A stretch of 6,479 bases of DNA from Verrucomicrobiales bacterium (GCA_002729295.1 PBTU01000036.1:4738-11216); one strand, 5' to 3'; counted from the first letter of the stretch, positions 1-6,391 are shown. A program made the numbers and translations. The notes: generated from the sequence alone by a model not told the origin.

Positions 1-306
1 ACCTCGCTCATTCTTTGCGCCCTCCACACCGGACGGACCCACCAAATCCGCGTCCACAACCACTACCTCGGCCACCCGCTTCTCGGCGACCCGATTTACG
101 CCAAACCCGCCCGCCAAGTTTTTTCCGTTCCCCGCCTCATGCTTCACGCTTGGCGACTCGGCATCGCGCATCCTATCACCGGCGAATGGATTCAAAACGA
201 AGCACCCATCCCCAAAGAATTTCATACCTGGACCGATCAGGTCACTGAAAGACTCACGCAAATCTGTGCCATTCGGGACAGCAAGGAATTCGACGCCCTT
301 TGGTAA
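1..306 (+). CDS. RluA-family RNA pseudouridine synthase, C-terminal part (5' end outside window)
   Basis: This frame is open from base 1 to a TAA stop and encodes the last 101 residues of a pseudouridine synthase, an enzyme that isomerises specific uridines in rRNA or tRNA. Seen: the family's C-terminal catalytic-domain signature GRTHQIRVH (visible residues 11-19), then GHPLLGDPIY (24-33), then LMLHAWRLGIAHPITGE (46-62), in the usual order and spacing for RluA/RluC/RluD proteins. The catalytic aspartate motif (HRLDxxTSG) lies upstream of the window, so the site specificity (23S positions or tRNA) cannot be assigned. About 25 residues follow the last conserved block, ending in DALW, a slightly long tail. 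The following DUF2062 gene on the same strand starts 60 bases later. Family assignment is firm; the subfamily is not. Confidence 0.93.
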   Translation, partial: TSLILCALHTGRTHQIRVHNHYLGHPLLGDPIYAKPARQVFSVPRLMLHAWRLGIAHPITGEWIQNEAPIPKEFHTWTDQVTERLTQICAIRDSKEFDALW

Positions 307-355
307 GCGAAAACTTGTAAGATCAGCCAGTCGCGCACACTATTGCTCTGGATGC

Positions 356-359
356 GGAG
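356..359 (+). promoter_or_regulatory. Shine-Dalgarno site for the DUF2062 gene
   Basis: GGAG sits 7 bases before the ATG at 367 (context GCGGAGTTGAGACATG). This is one of the clearer ribosome binding sites in the window and fixes the start of the DUF2062 gene, which lies in a 60-base gap after the pseudouridine synthase stop. Confidence 0.6.
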
Positions 360-366
360 TTGAGAC

Positions 367-975
367 ATGGGCATTGAAATCAAAAAACGGTATCTTAGGC
401 TCGTCCGACGCGCCTATCGATTTCTGCGCAGTCCGCGACTCCGGCGGCACCCCCGGCTCAAAAAGATCCTCCAGCCTATCTTCGAACGTGAACTCTGGCA
501 CCCTTGCCGCGATACCGTTGCCTCAGGACTCGCCATTGGGCTATTCGTCTCGATGCTCCCCATCATCGGCCAAATGATCCTCGCTGCCATCGGAGCGGTG
601 AGATTCCGCGCCAATGTGCCCATCGCTACCGCCGCCTGCTGGATCTCCAACCCGATCACCCAATTCCCTATCTGGTTTTCCCAGGAAAGCTTTGGCGACT
701 TCCTGAGACAAGAACTTCGTATCCCGATCCACCCTATTCTTGAGAAGATTCAGATCCCAGTCCCTGAACTCGCTGGTATGGCGGCGACCACCCTGAATGC
801 CGGAAGCTTCATTCTTGGCTTTCTCACAATGGCCTTCCTCCTCTTTCTCCTCGCCTACCCCCTGATCTATCTCCTCTCGGCGATGCTCCCCCGACTCCTA
901 CCAAAAACCCCCTACCAACGCGCCAAGGCCAAAGTCATTAAAGCCCGACTCCGTGAGGAAAAGCGGGAAGGTTAG
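367..975 (+). CDS. DUF2062 domain-containing integral membrane protein
   Basis: A 202-residue protein matching the DUF2062 family of small inner-membrane proteins of unknown biochemical role. Seen: a very basic N-terminus (residues 6-35, many Arg/Lys, probably cytosolic). Next comes a hydrophobic segment around 50-78 with the family-like GLAIGLFVSMLPIIGQ. Then RANVPIATAACWISNPIT (81-98) matches the conserved N-P-x-x-x-x-x-x-x-x-x-SNPxT block. A long C-terminal hydrophobic hairpin (about 141-175) and a basic tail rich in Lys/Arg/Glu follow. The start is supported by a GGAG seven bases upstream. DUF2062 domains are also found fused to glycosyltransferases, but no such domain is present here. 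It converges with lspA on the other strand. Function is unknown; family membership is likely. Confidence 0.85.
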   Translation: MGIEIKKRYLRLVRRAYRFLRSPRLRRHPRLKKILQPIFERELWHPCRDTVASGLAIGLFVSMLPIIGQMILAAIGAVRFRANVPIATAACWISNPITQFPIWFSQESFGDFLRQELRIPIHPILEKIQIPVPELAGMAATTLNAGSFILGFLTMAFLLFLLAYPLIYLLSAMLPRLLPKTPYQRAKAKVIKARLREEKREG

Positions 976-999
976 ATTCCCTCGCACCCCACTAGTCCG

Positions 1000-1017
1000 C
1001 CATGAAAGCTATCATGG
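1000..1017. terminator. Small hairpin in convergent gap, possible weak terminator
   Basis: CCATGA (1000-1005) and TCATGG (1012-1017) form a perfect 6-bp inverted repeat around a 6-base loop, 24 bases after the DUF2062 stop. No proper T run follows (TTCACTTCG), so intrinsic termination is only a possibility. Its position between two convergent genes is what makes it worth recording. Confidence 0.3.
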
Positions 1018-1025
1018 TTCACTTC

Positions 1026-1041
1026 GTTGAGACTCCTCAAC
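1026..1041. terminator. Second hairpin just beyond the lspA stop, possible weak terminator
   Basis: GTTGAG (1026-1031) pairs with CTCAAC (1036-1041) across a 4-base loop, a compact 6-bp hairpin 2 bases past the lspA TAA on the minus strand. Read on the plus strand it is followed by ATTTACTCC; on the minus strand by GAAGTGAACC. No strong T tract is present in either direction, so any terminator activity is inferred from position only. Confidence 0.3.
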
Positions 1042-1043
1042 AT

Positions 1044-1646
1044 TTACTCCCCAGATCTCTCTGCCTTCTCATCCTCAGGTCGAAAGGCTGAGAGAAAAAG
1101 ACACAACGCCGCCACCGAGATACAGGAATCCGCTACATTGAAGGTAGGCCAATGTCCACCGCTCCGAGGGCTGATCTTATCGTAACCGGGAATCTTCACG
1201 TCGATAAAATCCACGACATATCCTTTGGACAAGCGGGTAAGGAATGACTTCTCGGCATGTTGCTCCAGGAAAAACCCCTGGAAGAGCCGATCCGTCAGAT
1301 TCCCCAAAATTCCAGCCACTAAAAGGACTGCTGCAAAGCGAGCCAAGCCATTGGCAAAAGCTCCCTTCTTCCAGAAAATCGTGATCATGACAAGCGCCGC
1401 AACCAGCACACAGAGGAACACGTAGGGCGCCCAGGTCGTGCCGTTTCCAATTCCAAATGCCACGCCCTGATTGTGAATCCTCCACCACCAAAGTACGCCG
1501 CCAATCACCTCGATCTTCTCATCCGAGGTCGCGAAGAACCCCTCGGCCGGCTCCTTAAAGCGGAAAACCACCCACCACTTAGTAATCTGATCCAGAATGA
1601 ACAGCGGGAGGCTCACCCAAAAAAAGGCTTTCGGAATTTTATTCAT
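1044..1646 (-). CDS. lspA: Lipoprotein signal peptidase (signal peptidase II)
   Basis: Inner-membrane aspartyl protease that cleaves prolipoprotein signal peptides after lipid attachment. Numbering from the ATG at 1646 (200 residues): four hydrophobic segments near 7-26, 73-92, 100-118 and 174-189. Family motifs are DQITK (19-23), HNQGVAFG (58-65, the NxGxAF motif), GNLTDR (115-120) and FNVAD (169-173). The expected catalytic pair is Asp119 and Asp173. The protein is longer than usual (most are about 150-180) because of an extra stretch between these two motifs. An in-frame GTG at 1661 would add five residues and overlap the truB stop by 8 bases. I prefer the ATG, which leaves a 7-base gap and the usual short N-terminus before TM1, but neither start has a good Shine-Dalgarno. 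Last gene of the nrnA-truB-lspA group. Confidence 0.95.
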   Translation of the reverse strand: MNKIPKAFFWVSLPLFILDQITKWWVVFRFKEPAEGFFATSDEKIEVIGGVLWWWRIHNQGVAFGIGNGTTWAPYVFLCVLVAALVMITIFWKKGAFANGLARFAAVLLVAGILGNLTDRLFQGFFLEQHAEKSFLTRLSKGYVVDFIDVKIPGYDKISPRSGGHWPTFNVADSCISVAALCLFLSAFRPEDEKAERSGE

Positions 1647-1653
1647 CGCAAAA

Positions 1654-2382
1654 TCAAGCACCCCGCATCAGGGAAATTTTCGCAAGGCTGATGAAAGAAT
1701 TCACCAACTCTTCCCGGTTCGCCACTTTTAAATCCTCCACTTTCACCGCACGCTCCAGAGTAAATTTCCCGGAGCGGGTCCGGCGCAACGAACTCAGGTG
1801 CGAACCACACCCTAGCGTCTGCCCAATATCATGGGCGTAGGTCCGCACGTAAAAACCCTTCGAACAATCGACGGTAAAATCGACTTCTGGAAGCGCCACC
1901 CGATCAATCTGATAATTGTTCACAAAAACCGGACGGGGGTCGCGCTTCACGACCTGCCCCTTGCGAGCCAACTTATATAACGGCACGCCGTCCTTCTTAA
2001 TCGCCGACACCATGGGAGGAATCTGCTCAAAGTTCCCGGTATACTTGTCAAAGGCCGCCTTGAGATCCTCTTTGGTGAATTCAGCCACTTCCTTCTCTTC
2101 CTGAATTTCACCTTCCTTGTCCTGGGTCGAAGTCGTCGCACCCAGGGTCAAGGTTCCGACATAGGTCTTATCCTCGCTCATGAGAAGGTCTTGGATTTTA
2201 GTGGCCCGATTGATCACGAGCATCAAGAGACCGGTCGCCATGGGATCAAGTGTTCCGCAGTGGCCAATCTTTTTCATATTCAGCTGCCGACGGGCAATCG
2301 CCACGACATCATGCGACGTCATATCCGGCGCCTTATCAATCAAGAGCACTCCACTCGGGAGCTCGTTGGATTTTTGCATCAT
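1654..2382 (-). CDS. truB: tRNA pseudouridine(55) synthase TruB
   Basis: Makes pseudouridine 55 in the T-loop of tRNAs. Seen in the 242 residues: GVLLIDKAPDMTSHDVV (11-27), the TruB N-terminal block. GHCGTLDPMATGLL (40-53) follows, with catalytic Asp46 in GTLDP. Further on are the K-x-Y region (DKTYVGTLTLGATTST, 71-86), IPPMVSAIKKDGVPLYKLAR (121-140), and SKGFYVRTYAHDIG (174-187) with LRRTRSG (199-205). At 242 residues it stops shortly after the catalytic domain and lacks the C-terminal PUA domain present in the longer E. coli type. Two ATG codons are adjacent at 2382 and 2379; no good ribosome binding site precedes them. It starts 7 bases after the nrnA stop, so translational coupling is likely. 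It ends at or just inside the lspA start. Confidence 0.96.
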   Translation of the reverse strand: MMQKSNELPSGVLLIDKAPDMTSHDVVAIARRQLNMKKIGHCGTLDPMATGLLMLVINRATKIQDLLMSEDKTYVGTLTLGATTSTQDKEGEIQEEKEVAEFTKEDLKAAFDKYTGNFEQIPPMVSAIKKDGVPLYKLARKGQVVKRDPRPVFVNNYQIDRVALPEVDFTVDCSKGFYVRTYAHDIGQTLGCGSHLSSLRRTRSGKFTLERAVKVEDLKVANREELVNSFISLAKISLMRGA

Positions 2383-2389
2383 CTAAAAT

Positions 2390-3376
2390 CTAAAGTTGTT
2401 CAATCGTCTTGCGGAGTTCCGCAAGCACCTTTTCCTGCGCATCCTCAATCGGTCCCGGCATACGAATTCCCGCCGCAAGAGCATGACCGCCCCCTCCGAA
2501 TATTCCGCAAATCTCACTCGCGTTCACGCGACCATCTTTCGACCGCATCGAGACGCGAATCTTGCCACCATTTAATTCTTCAAAGAAAACCGCCACCACT
2601 ACGCCCTTCACGGAACGAATAAAATCGATCATTCCTTCCGTGTCATCGTCAATCAAACCAAGGCGCTCCTTGGTGTCGTTGTGCAGCTCCCACCAAACCA
2701 GTTTTTCATCCACACTCCGCTCCAAGGTATTAAGCAGCGAAAGCAAAAGCTCCACTTTGCGATACGGTTGGTTGTCGTAAGTCAGTGAATTAATCTCTCC
2801 AACATTCAGGCCGCGAGCGACCAGATCAGCGGCCATTGCATAAGTCCGCTGCGTCGTGCCGGGATACTGAAACGATCCAGTGTCGGTCGAGACCGCGACG
2901 TAAATCGAATCCCGGGAAATTTCCGAAATTGGTAAATCAAGAGCAGTGAGAAGATCGTAAATGATCTGCCCCGTTGCGGGACTCTTATCATCGATAAGAT
3001 TCAAATCACCATAGCCCGGGTTGGAAATGTGGTGATCGATGTTAATGAGCACCTTGGCTCCGGAAATCGCCGCGAGGCTAGCCTCTCCCACCCGGGTATG
3101 CGCCGCCGTATCGAGGGTGATCGCAACATCAATTTCCAAGTCTTTCGCTTCGCTGGAAACTTCCACCAATTCCGATCCGCGAAGAAACTCAAGACTCTCG
3201 GGACACCCGTCCTCGTTCAGATAGCGCACCTTTTTTCCCAATCCCTCCAAAGCATGCCCAAGGGCCAAAATCGACCCAATGGCGTCGCCATCCGGACGCA
3301 CATGACTGACCACGGCGAAGGAGTCATACTGGCGCAAAACCTCTCCGATTTCTTCAAAACTGGCATTCCTACTCAT
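2390..3376 (-). CDS. nrnA: DHH/DHHA1 phosphoesterase, NrnA-type nanoRNase / pAp phosphatase
   Basis: Cytosolic metal-dependent phosphoesterase. NrnA homologues degrade 2-5-nucleotide RNAs and often dephosphorylate 3'-phosphoadenosine-5'-phosphate. Seen in the 328 residues: SHVRPDGDAIGS (24-35, motif I with H25, D29, D31), a central Asp89 in TLDTAAH, the namesake NIDHHISN (112-119) and STDTGSFQY (163-171, D165). The DHHA1 substrate-binding domain contains MRSKDGRVNASEI (277-289) and GIFGGGGHALAAG (291-303). All metal-binding residues expected of the family are present, so it should be active. The ATG at 3376 has GGAAG eight bases upstream. nrnA followed by truB is a common order (infB-rbfA-nrnA-truB), but rbfA is absent here and the upstream gene encodes an unrelated exported protein. 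Activity on pAp versus nanoRNA cannot be separated from sequence alone. Confidence 0.93.
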   Translation of the reverse strand: MSRNASFEEIGEVLRQYDSFAVVSHVRPDGDAIGSILALGHALEGLGKKVRYLNEDGCPESLEFLRGSELVEVSSEAKDLEIDVAITLDTAAHTRVGEASLAAISGAKVLINIDHHISNPGYGDLNLIDDKSPATGQIIYDLLTALDLPISEISRDSIYVAVSTDTGSFQYPGTTQRTYAMAADLVARGLNVGEINSLTYDNQPYRKVELLLSLLNTLERSVDEKLVWWELHNDTKERLGLIDDDTEGMIDFIRSVKGVVVAVFFEELNGGKIRVSMRSKDGRVNASEICGIFGGGGHALAAGIRMPGPIEDAQEKVLAELRKTIEQL

Positions 3377-3384
3377 GATCTCAA

Positions 3385-3389
3385 CTTCC
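3385..3389 (-). promoter_or_regulatory. Shine-Dalgarno site for nrnA
   Basis: On the minus strand GGAAG lies 8 bases before the ATG at 3376 (context GGCGGAAGTTGAGATC then ATG). It supports the ATG as the nrnA start even though the frame stays open for 50 codons further upstream. Confidence 0.6.
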
Positions 3390-3395
3390 GCCTGG

Positions 3396-3413
3396 GATCG
3401 CGGGACGGCGATC
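3396..3413 (-). promoter_or_regulatory. GC-rich inverted repeat next to the nrnA ribosome binding site
   Basis: GATCGC (3396-3401) and GCGATC (3408-3413) are a perfect 6-bp inverted repeat with a 6-base loop. In the minus-strand transcript it ends about 6 bases before the GGAAG of nrnA, and flanking GGG/CCC bases could lengthen the stem past a bulge. A role in translation control or RNA processing is possible but is inference; it could also be chance. Confidence 0.25.
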
Positions 3414-3526
3414 TTCCCCAGCTTTGCCCAACGATCAAGAACGAACGGAAGGATTACTGCTCTCCCTCTTCGCAGACGACGCTCAAAATAATCGCTTAAG
3501 CCAAAGTCAACGTCTCTCTCGCTTAA

Positions 3527-4864
3527 CTACTGGGAGTTCTTCGGTTTTGGCTTCTCAAAAAGATTCTGGGCCCGGTCCATATACTCGTGGATCGGGTCTC
3601 CTTTGATTTTTGGTGACCCCTCCAGGCGCTTCTTGAGCTTCAAATACTCTTCAAATTCACCGCTTTCCTCCTGCACAGTCGAGAGGTGATACCAGTCCAT
3701 CAAGTCCAGCAATTGCTGATAACGTTCTGACTCCGCATCGCGAAAAGTCTGCATTGAGGCGAGCGTTTCATCGGCATTCTTAACCCCCCCCGCACCAAGT
3801 TCGGCCAGGAGCTGCAGGTATCCCGCGATCACTTGGCGATAGGTTGGAAAGGAACGATAGCTGAGCTGGACCAACTGATCCGACGAAGCCCGCACGGCTC
3901 CCATTCTGGCTTCATCTTCGAGATCCAGCACCTCGGCCCATTCATCCAGCCCCGGCGACTTGTCTGTTTTTCCCTCCCGGGGAATGAGTAAATAAAGGCT
4001 ACGTTTTAATTCGGCCTCTGTCTCGGCAATCGTCATAGCATCGGCCAGACGTGATTCCGCCATCGCCGCCACCTGCAACATCCACATTCGCTCCAATCCC
4101 TTGCGACTGAGATTCACCTCCGAAAAATGATTCTGAATCAGGGAAATCTGCTCCCCCTCAAATGTTCCGACTACCGAAACCAATTGCGCCATTCCTTCTT
4201 TCCCCTTCGGTTGCTTCAAAAAAGCTCTCACCAGCGCACAGGTCGATGCCCGGTATAAATCGCGACTCAGCCGGTCCATCTTCTCAACCTCTTTTTGATC
4301 CACCAGTTTCTCAACCTCCATCCAGCCACCGCTTTTGAGAAGTGAGCCATAAACACGTCGGTCCATCTTGCCTTCATCCCATTCCAGCGAAGCCATCAAT
4401 CCATAAAGTAACCAAGCCGGCACTTCCACTTGGGTCGCCCTCTCGCCATCCGGCAGACTTCTCAACCCCCGCTCGATGATAAACATTTCCAGGAGAACCA
4501 AGCGTAGCTTTTCCTGATCAAACGACTCCCCCGCCCCCAGTCGCAAATCAACCTGCAAGCGATAGCGGTTCTCATTCTCCGGCAGAGTCAGGAAACTTCT
4601 CACGATCCGAGAGGGTGCTTCCCCTTTGGCAGGATGAATCTCAAGCACCACCGGATAAGGCTTCCCCTTGAGCTCCCCGGCAATCGTCGCCATCGATCTC
4701 AGAAGGTCCTCCCCTTCCTGCACAATCACCGCACGCAATTTGGAACTTCCTCTGTGCACCACCAACTCCTCACTCTGAGTCGATGCCCTCTGCCCCGTCA
4801 GTGGACTGTCCTGCCCCCACAGCAAGCCGCTGAGGCAAAGGAAAATGGCGCAGGAAAATTTCAT
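3527..4864 (-). CDS. Exported protein of unknown function, possible inactive peptidase-MA-like domain
   Basis: I do not recognise a named family. The 445-residue reading from the ATG at 4864 opens with a good signal peptide (MKFSCAIFLCLSGLLWGQ, cleavage probably near residue 17), so the protein is likely periplasmic; the ORF stays open upstream but only this start gives a signal peptide. A weak GGAAAG lies 11 bases upstream. Residues 35-80 (two strands and a helix), 118-135 (QEKLRLVLLEMFIIERGLR), 149-161 (PAWLLYGLMASLEW) and 200-230 (RDLYRASTCALVRAFL, then a Lys/Gly turn) follow the layout of gluzincin peptidase-MA domains. In those domains HExxH is followed by PxWLxEGxAxY and a helical pair. 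Here HExxH reads LEMFI and the WLxEG glutamate is Tyr154, so zinc binding is not expected. The C-terminal half (240-445) is helical and charged, ending in a Lys/Pro tail. It is first in the minus-strand group. The fold idea is inference. Confidence 0.8.
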   Translation of the reverse strand: MKFSCAIFLCLSGLLWGQDSPLTGQRASTQSEELVVHRGSSKLRAVIVQEGEDLLRSMATIAGELKGKPYPVVLEIHPAKGEAPSRIVRSFLTLPENENRYRLQVDLRLGAGESFDQEKLRLVLLEMFIIERGLRSLPDGERATQVEVPAWLLYGLMASLEWDEGKMDRRVYGSLLKSGGWMEVEKLVDQKEVEKMDRLSRDLYRASTCALVRAFLKQPKGKEGMAQLVSVVGTFEGEQISLIQNHFSEVNLSRKGLERMWMLQVAAMAESRLADAMTIAETEAELKRSLYLLIPREGKTDKSPGLDEWAEVLDLEDEARMGAVRASSDQLVQLSYRSFPTYRQVIAGYLQLLAELGAGGVKNADETLASMQTFRDAESERYQQLLDLMDWYHLSTVQEESGEFEEYLKLKKRLEGSPKIKGDPIHEYMDRAQNLFEKPKPKNSQ

Positions 4865-4988
4865 GGGACGAGTGACTTTCCGGTGCCCGGCGGAACTGCA
4901 CAAGCGCGGAATTAGTGGGGAAGCGACGCTGATCACAGGAATCGCGCTTTCTTTTTCCCGATCATGCCGTATTGCACTCCCCTCACCT
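4865..4988. promoter_or_regulatory. Divergent intergenic region between the exported-protein gene and trpC
   Basis: These 124 bases separate two divergently transcribed start codons, so promoters for both directions should lie here. I see no convincing -35/-10 pair for either side. A pyrimidine run (4947-4959) and the palindrome TGATCA (4930-4935) are visible, as is TAATTC on the minus strand as a possible -10 for the exported gene. No trp leader peptide with consecutive Trp codons, and no attenuator-like hairpin with a T run, is apparent before trpC. Confidence 0.45.
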
Positions 4989-5783
4989 ATGAACAAGCTG
5001 GACGAAATCATCGCCTACAAGAAACAGGAGATCGAACCCCTCATTCCCCTCACTGGGAAACTCCGGGCCTCCGCTTTGATGAGAAACGACTTCGGCGGCT
5101 TTCACGCTGCCCTCGACCGCGGACCCGAGAAACTAGGAGTTATCGCCGAGGTCAAAAAAGCCTCCCCATCAGCTGGCATCATCGATCCCAACTTCAATCC
5201 CATCCGCCAGGCCAAGCGCTATATCGACGGCGGCGCGTCCTGCATGTCGATTCTCACCGACGAAAAATACTTCCAGGGGCACCTCTCCCACCTCATGGAC
5301 ATTTCTAAAATCTCGCCGATCCCACTGCTGCGAAAAGACTTCACCGTCCACGAATGCCAGATTTATGAAGCCAGCGTCTCCGGAGCCGATGCCATCCTTC
5401 TCATCGTGGCCGCACTCGATAACGACAAACTCCGCAAGCTCTATGACGCCGCCCGCGATGTCCAACTCGACGTCCTCGTCGAAGTCCACGACCTCCCGGA
5501 AATGGAACGCGCCATCGATCTGGGTGCCGACCTCATCGGCATCAACAACCGGAATCTCAAGACCATGACAACCGACCTCATCACTACCGAGCAACTCGCC
5601 GATGAAGTCCCCGACGATATCCTCCTCGTTTCCGAGTCAGGCTTAAAAAATCCCGCCGACGCCCAACGCGCCCTCGACGCCGGAGTATCCGCCATCCTCA
5701 TCGGAGAAACCCTCATGCGCGCCGATGATCCCACCCGCGCCATCGAGGAATACCTAGCCCTGCAATCCAACCCGCCCGAGTAA
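4989..5783 (+). CDS. trpC: Indole-3-glycerol-phosphate synthase
   Basis: Catalyses ring closure and decarboxylation of CdRP to indole-3-glycerol phosphate in tryptophan synthesis; a cytosolic (beta/alpha)8 barrel. The 264 residues match the usual length. Seen: N-terminal MNKLDEIIAYKKQEIE helix, IAEVKKASPSAG (52-63, Lys56), SILTDEKYFQG (87-97), LLRKDF (113-118, Lys116), VLVEVHD (162-168, Glu165), IGINNRNL (183-190), VSESGL (214-219) and the phosphate-site IGETLM (238-243). These line up with the catalytic Lys/Lys/Glu/Asn/Ser set of the family, so it should be active. The frame is open to 4845, but the homology begins at the ATG at 4989, and the longer version would overlap the divergent gene's start. 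No Shine-Dalgarno is visible before this ATG. No other trp gene is in the window, so the pathway genes are probably scattered. Confidence 0.96.
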   Translation: MNKLDEIIAYKKQEIEPLIPLTGKLRASALMRNDFGGFHAALDRGPEKLGVIAEVKKASPSAGIIDPNFNPIRQAKRYIDGGASCMSILTDEKYFQGHLSHLMDISKISPIPLLRKDFTVHECQIYEASVSGADAILLIVAALDNDKLRKLYDAARDVQLDVLVEVHDLPEMERAIDLGADLIGINNRNLKTMTTDLITTEQLADEVPDDILLVSESGLKNPADAQRALDAGVSAILIGETLMRADDPTRAIEEYLALQSNPPE

Positions 5784-5790
5784 TCAGGTC

Positions 5791-6390
5791 ATGACCTTCG
5801 ATCTCCTCGCCCTCAAGCCCTCCGAGCGATACCGCATCCTCGCCTCCTTCGTCACGCCACGCCCTATCGCCTGGATCACCACGCAGGACTCCGAGGGCAA
5901 ACTCAACGCCGCCCCCTTTTCCTTTTTCAACGTCTTCGGCTCCAACCCGCCCATCGTCGCCTTCGCGCCGGGAAACAAAAACCGCCACACTCCAAAAGAC
6001 ACCGCGCGCAACATCCGCGAGACCGGCGAATTTATCGTTCACATGGTCGACGAACCACTTGGCGAAGCCATGATCACCACTTCCGCCACCCTGCCTCACG
6101 GCGAAAGTGAATTAGACAATCTCCCACTCACCACCCTGCCTTCCGAGAAAATTGCCGTCCCCCGTATCGCCGAGGCCCCCGTCGCGCTCGAATGCACCGA
6201 ACACTCCACCATCGAAATCGGCTCCAACCGACTCGTAATAGGCATAGTTCATTTTGTGCATATTCGCGATGGACTCACCGACGAGAAAGGCTACCTCAAA
6301 CATGGAATATTTCACCCTCTGGGCCGCATGGCGTCGCCTGATTGGTATACCCGAACTGGTGATCAATTCAAGATCCCACGCCCCGATTGA
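5791..6390 (+). CDS. Flavin reductase-like domain (FMN-binding split barrel) protein
   Basis: A 199-residue protein of the flavin reductase-like/DIM6-NTAB family, which bind FMN and in characterised members reduce flavin with NAD(P)H for partner oxygenases. Seen: TPRPIAWITT (22-31), NAAPFSFFNVFGSNPPIVAFAP (39-60, the FMN-phosphate-contact region), KDTARNIRETGEFIVH (69-84), APVALEC (129-135) and IGIVHFVHI (150-158). The C-terminal signature LGRMASPDWYTRTGDQFKIPRP (177-198) resembles the YwrF-like branch. Length fits a complete single-domain protein. It begins 7 bases after the trpC stop with only AGG close upstream, so it may be translated by coupling to trpC; a metabolic link to tryptophan synthesis is not evident. 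The partner enzyme and substrate are unknown. Confidence 0.88.
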   Translation: MTFDLLALKPSERYRILASFVTPRPIAWITTQDSEGKLNAAPFSFFNVFGSNPPIVAFAPGNKNRHTPKDTARNIRETGEFIVHMVDEPLGEAMITTSATLPHGESELDNLPLTTLPSEKIAVPRIAEAPVALECTEHSTIEIGSNRLVIGIVHFVHIRDGLTDEKGYLKHGIFHPLGRMASPDWYTRTGDQFKIPRPD

Positions 6391-6391
6391 A

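Larger units (their letters stand above)
3377..3526 (-). other. 150-base gap between the exported-protein gene and nrnA, open in the nrnA frame
   Basis: This gap contains no conventional gene. In the nrnA frame there is no stop between the upstream gene's TAG (3529-3527) and the nrnA ATG, giving 50 sense codons, but none is ATG, GTG or TTG. The translated stretch is basic in the middle (FERRLRRGRA) and then mixed (PFVLDRWAKLGKIAVP). The other two minus-strand frames are broken by stops. TTGACT followed by an AT-rich TATTTT 14 bases later is a poor promoter candidate. TCGCTTAA occurs twice (3492-3499 and 3519-3526, plus-strand reading). Confidence 0.4.

Noticed and set aside
315..346. TTGTAA and TATTGC as a promoter for the DUF2062 gene
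   Set aside because: The spacing is about 20 bases and both boxes are poor matches, so I could not support it over chance.
3029..3499. 156-residue plus-strand reading frame antisense to nrnA and its upstream gap
   Set aside because: It opposes a well-supported nrnA gene, has no recognisable motif, and is explained as a shadow of the nrnA coding sequence.
3492..3526. Repeated TCGCTTAA (3492-3499 and 3519-3526) as an operator pair
   Set aside because: An 8-base repeat in a 150-base gap is not rare by chance, and nothing else supports regulator binding.
4845..4988. Longer reading of trpC starting at 4845
   Set aside because: The added residues do not resemble the TrpC family and would overlap the divergent gene's start; the family's N-terminal helix begins at the ATG at 4989.
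4865..5011. Longer reading of the exported-protein gene starting at 5011
   Set aside because: The extra 49 residues would overlap the trpC start and bury the signal peptide; the ATG at 4864 gives a proper signal peptide at the N-terminus.
5169..6099. Minus-strand reading frames opposite trpC and the flavin-reductase gene
   Set aside because: They are low-complexity mirror readings of strongly conserved plus-strand genes, with no start signals or motifs of their own.
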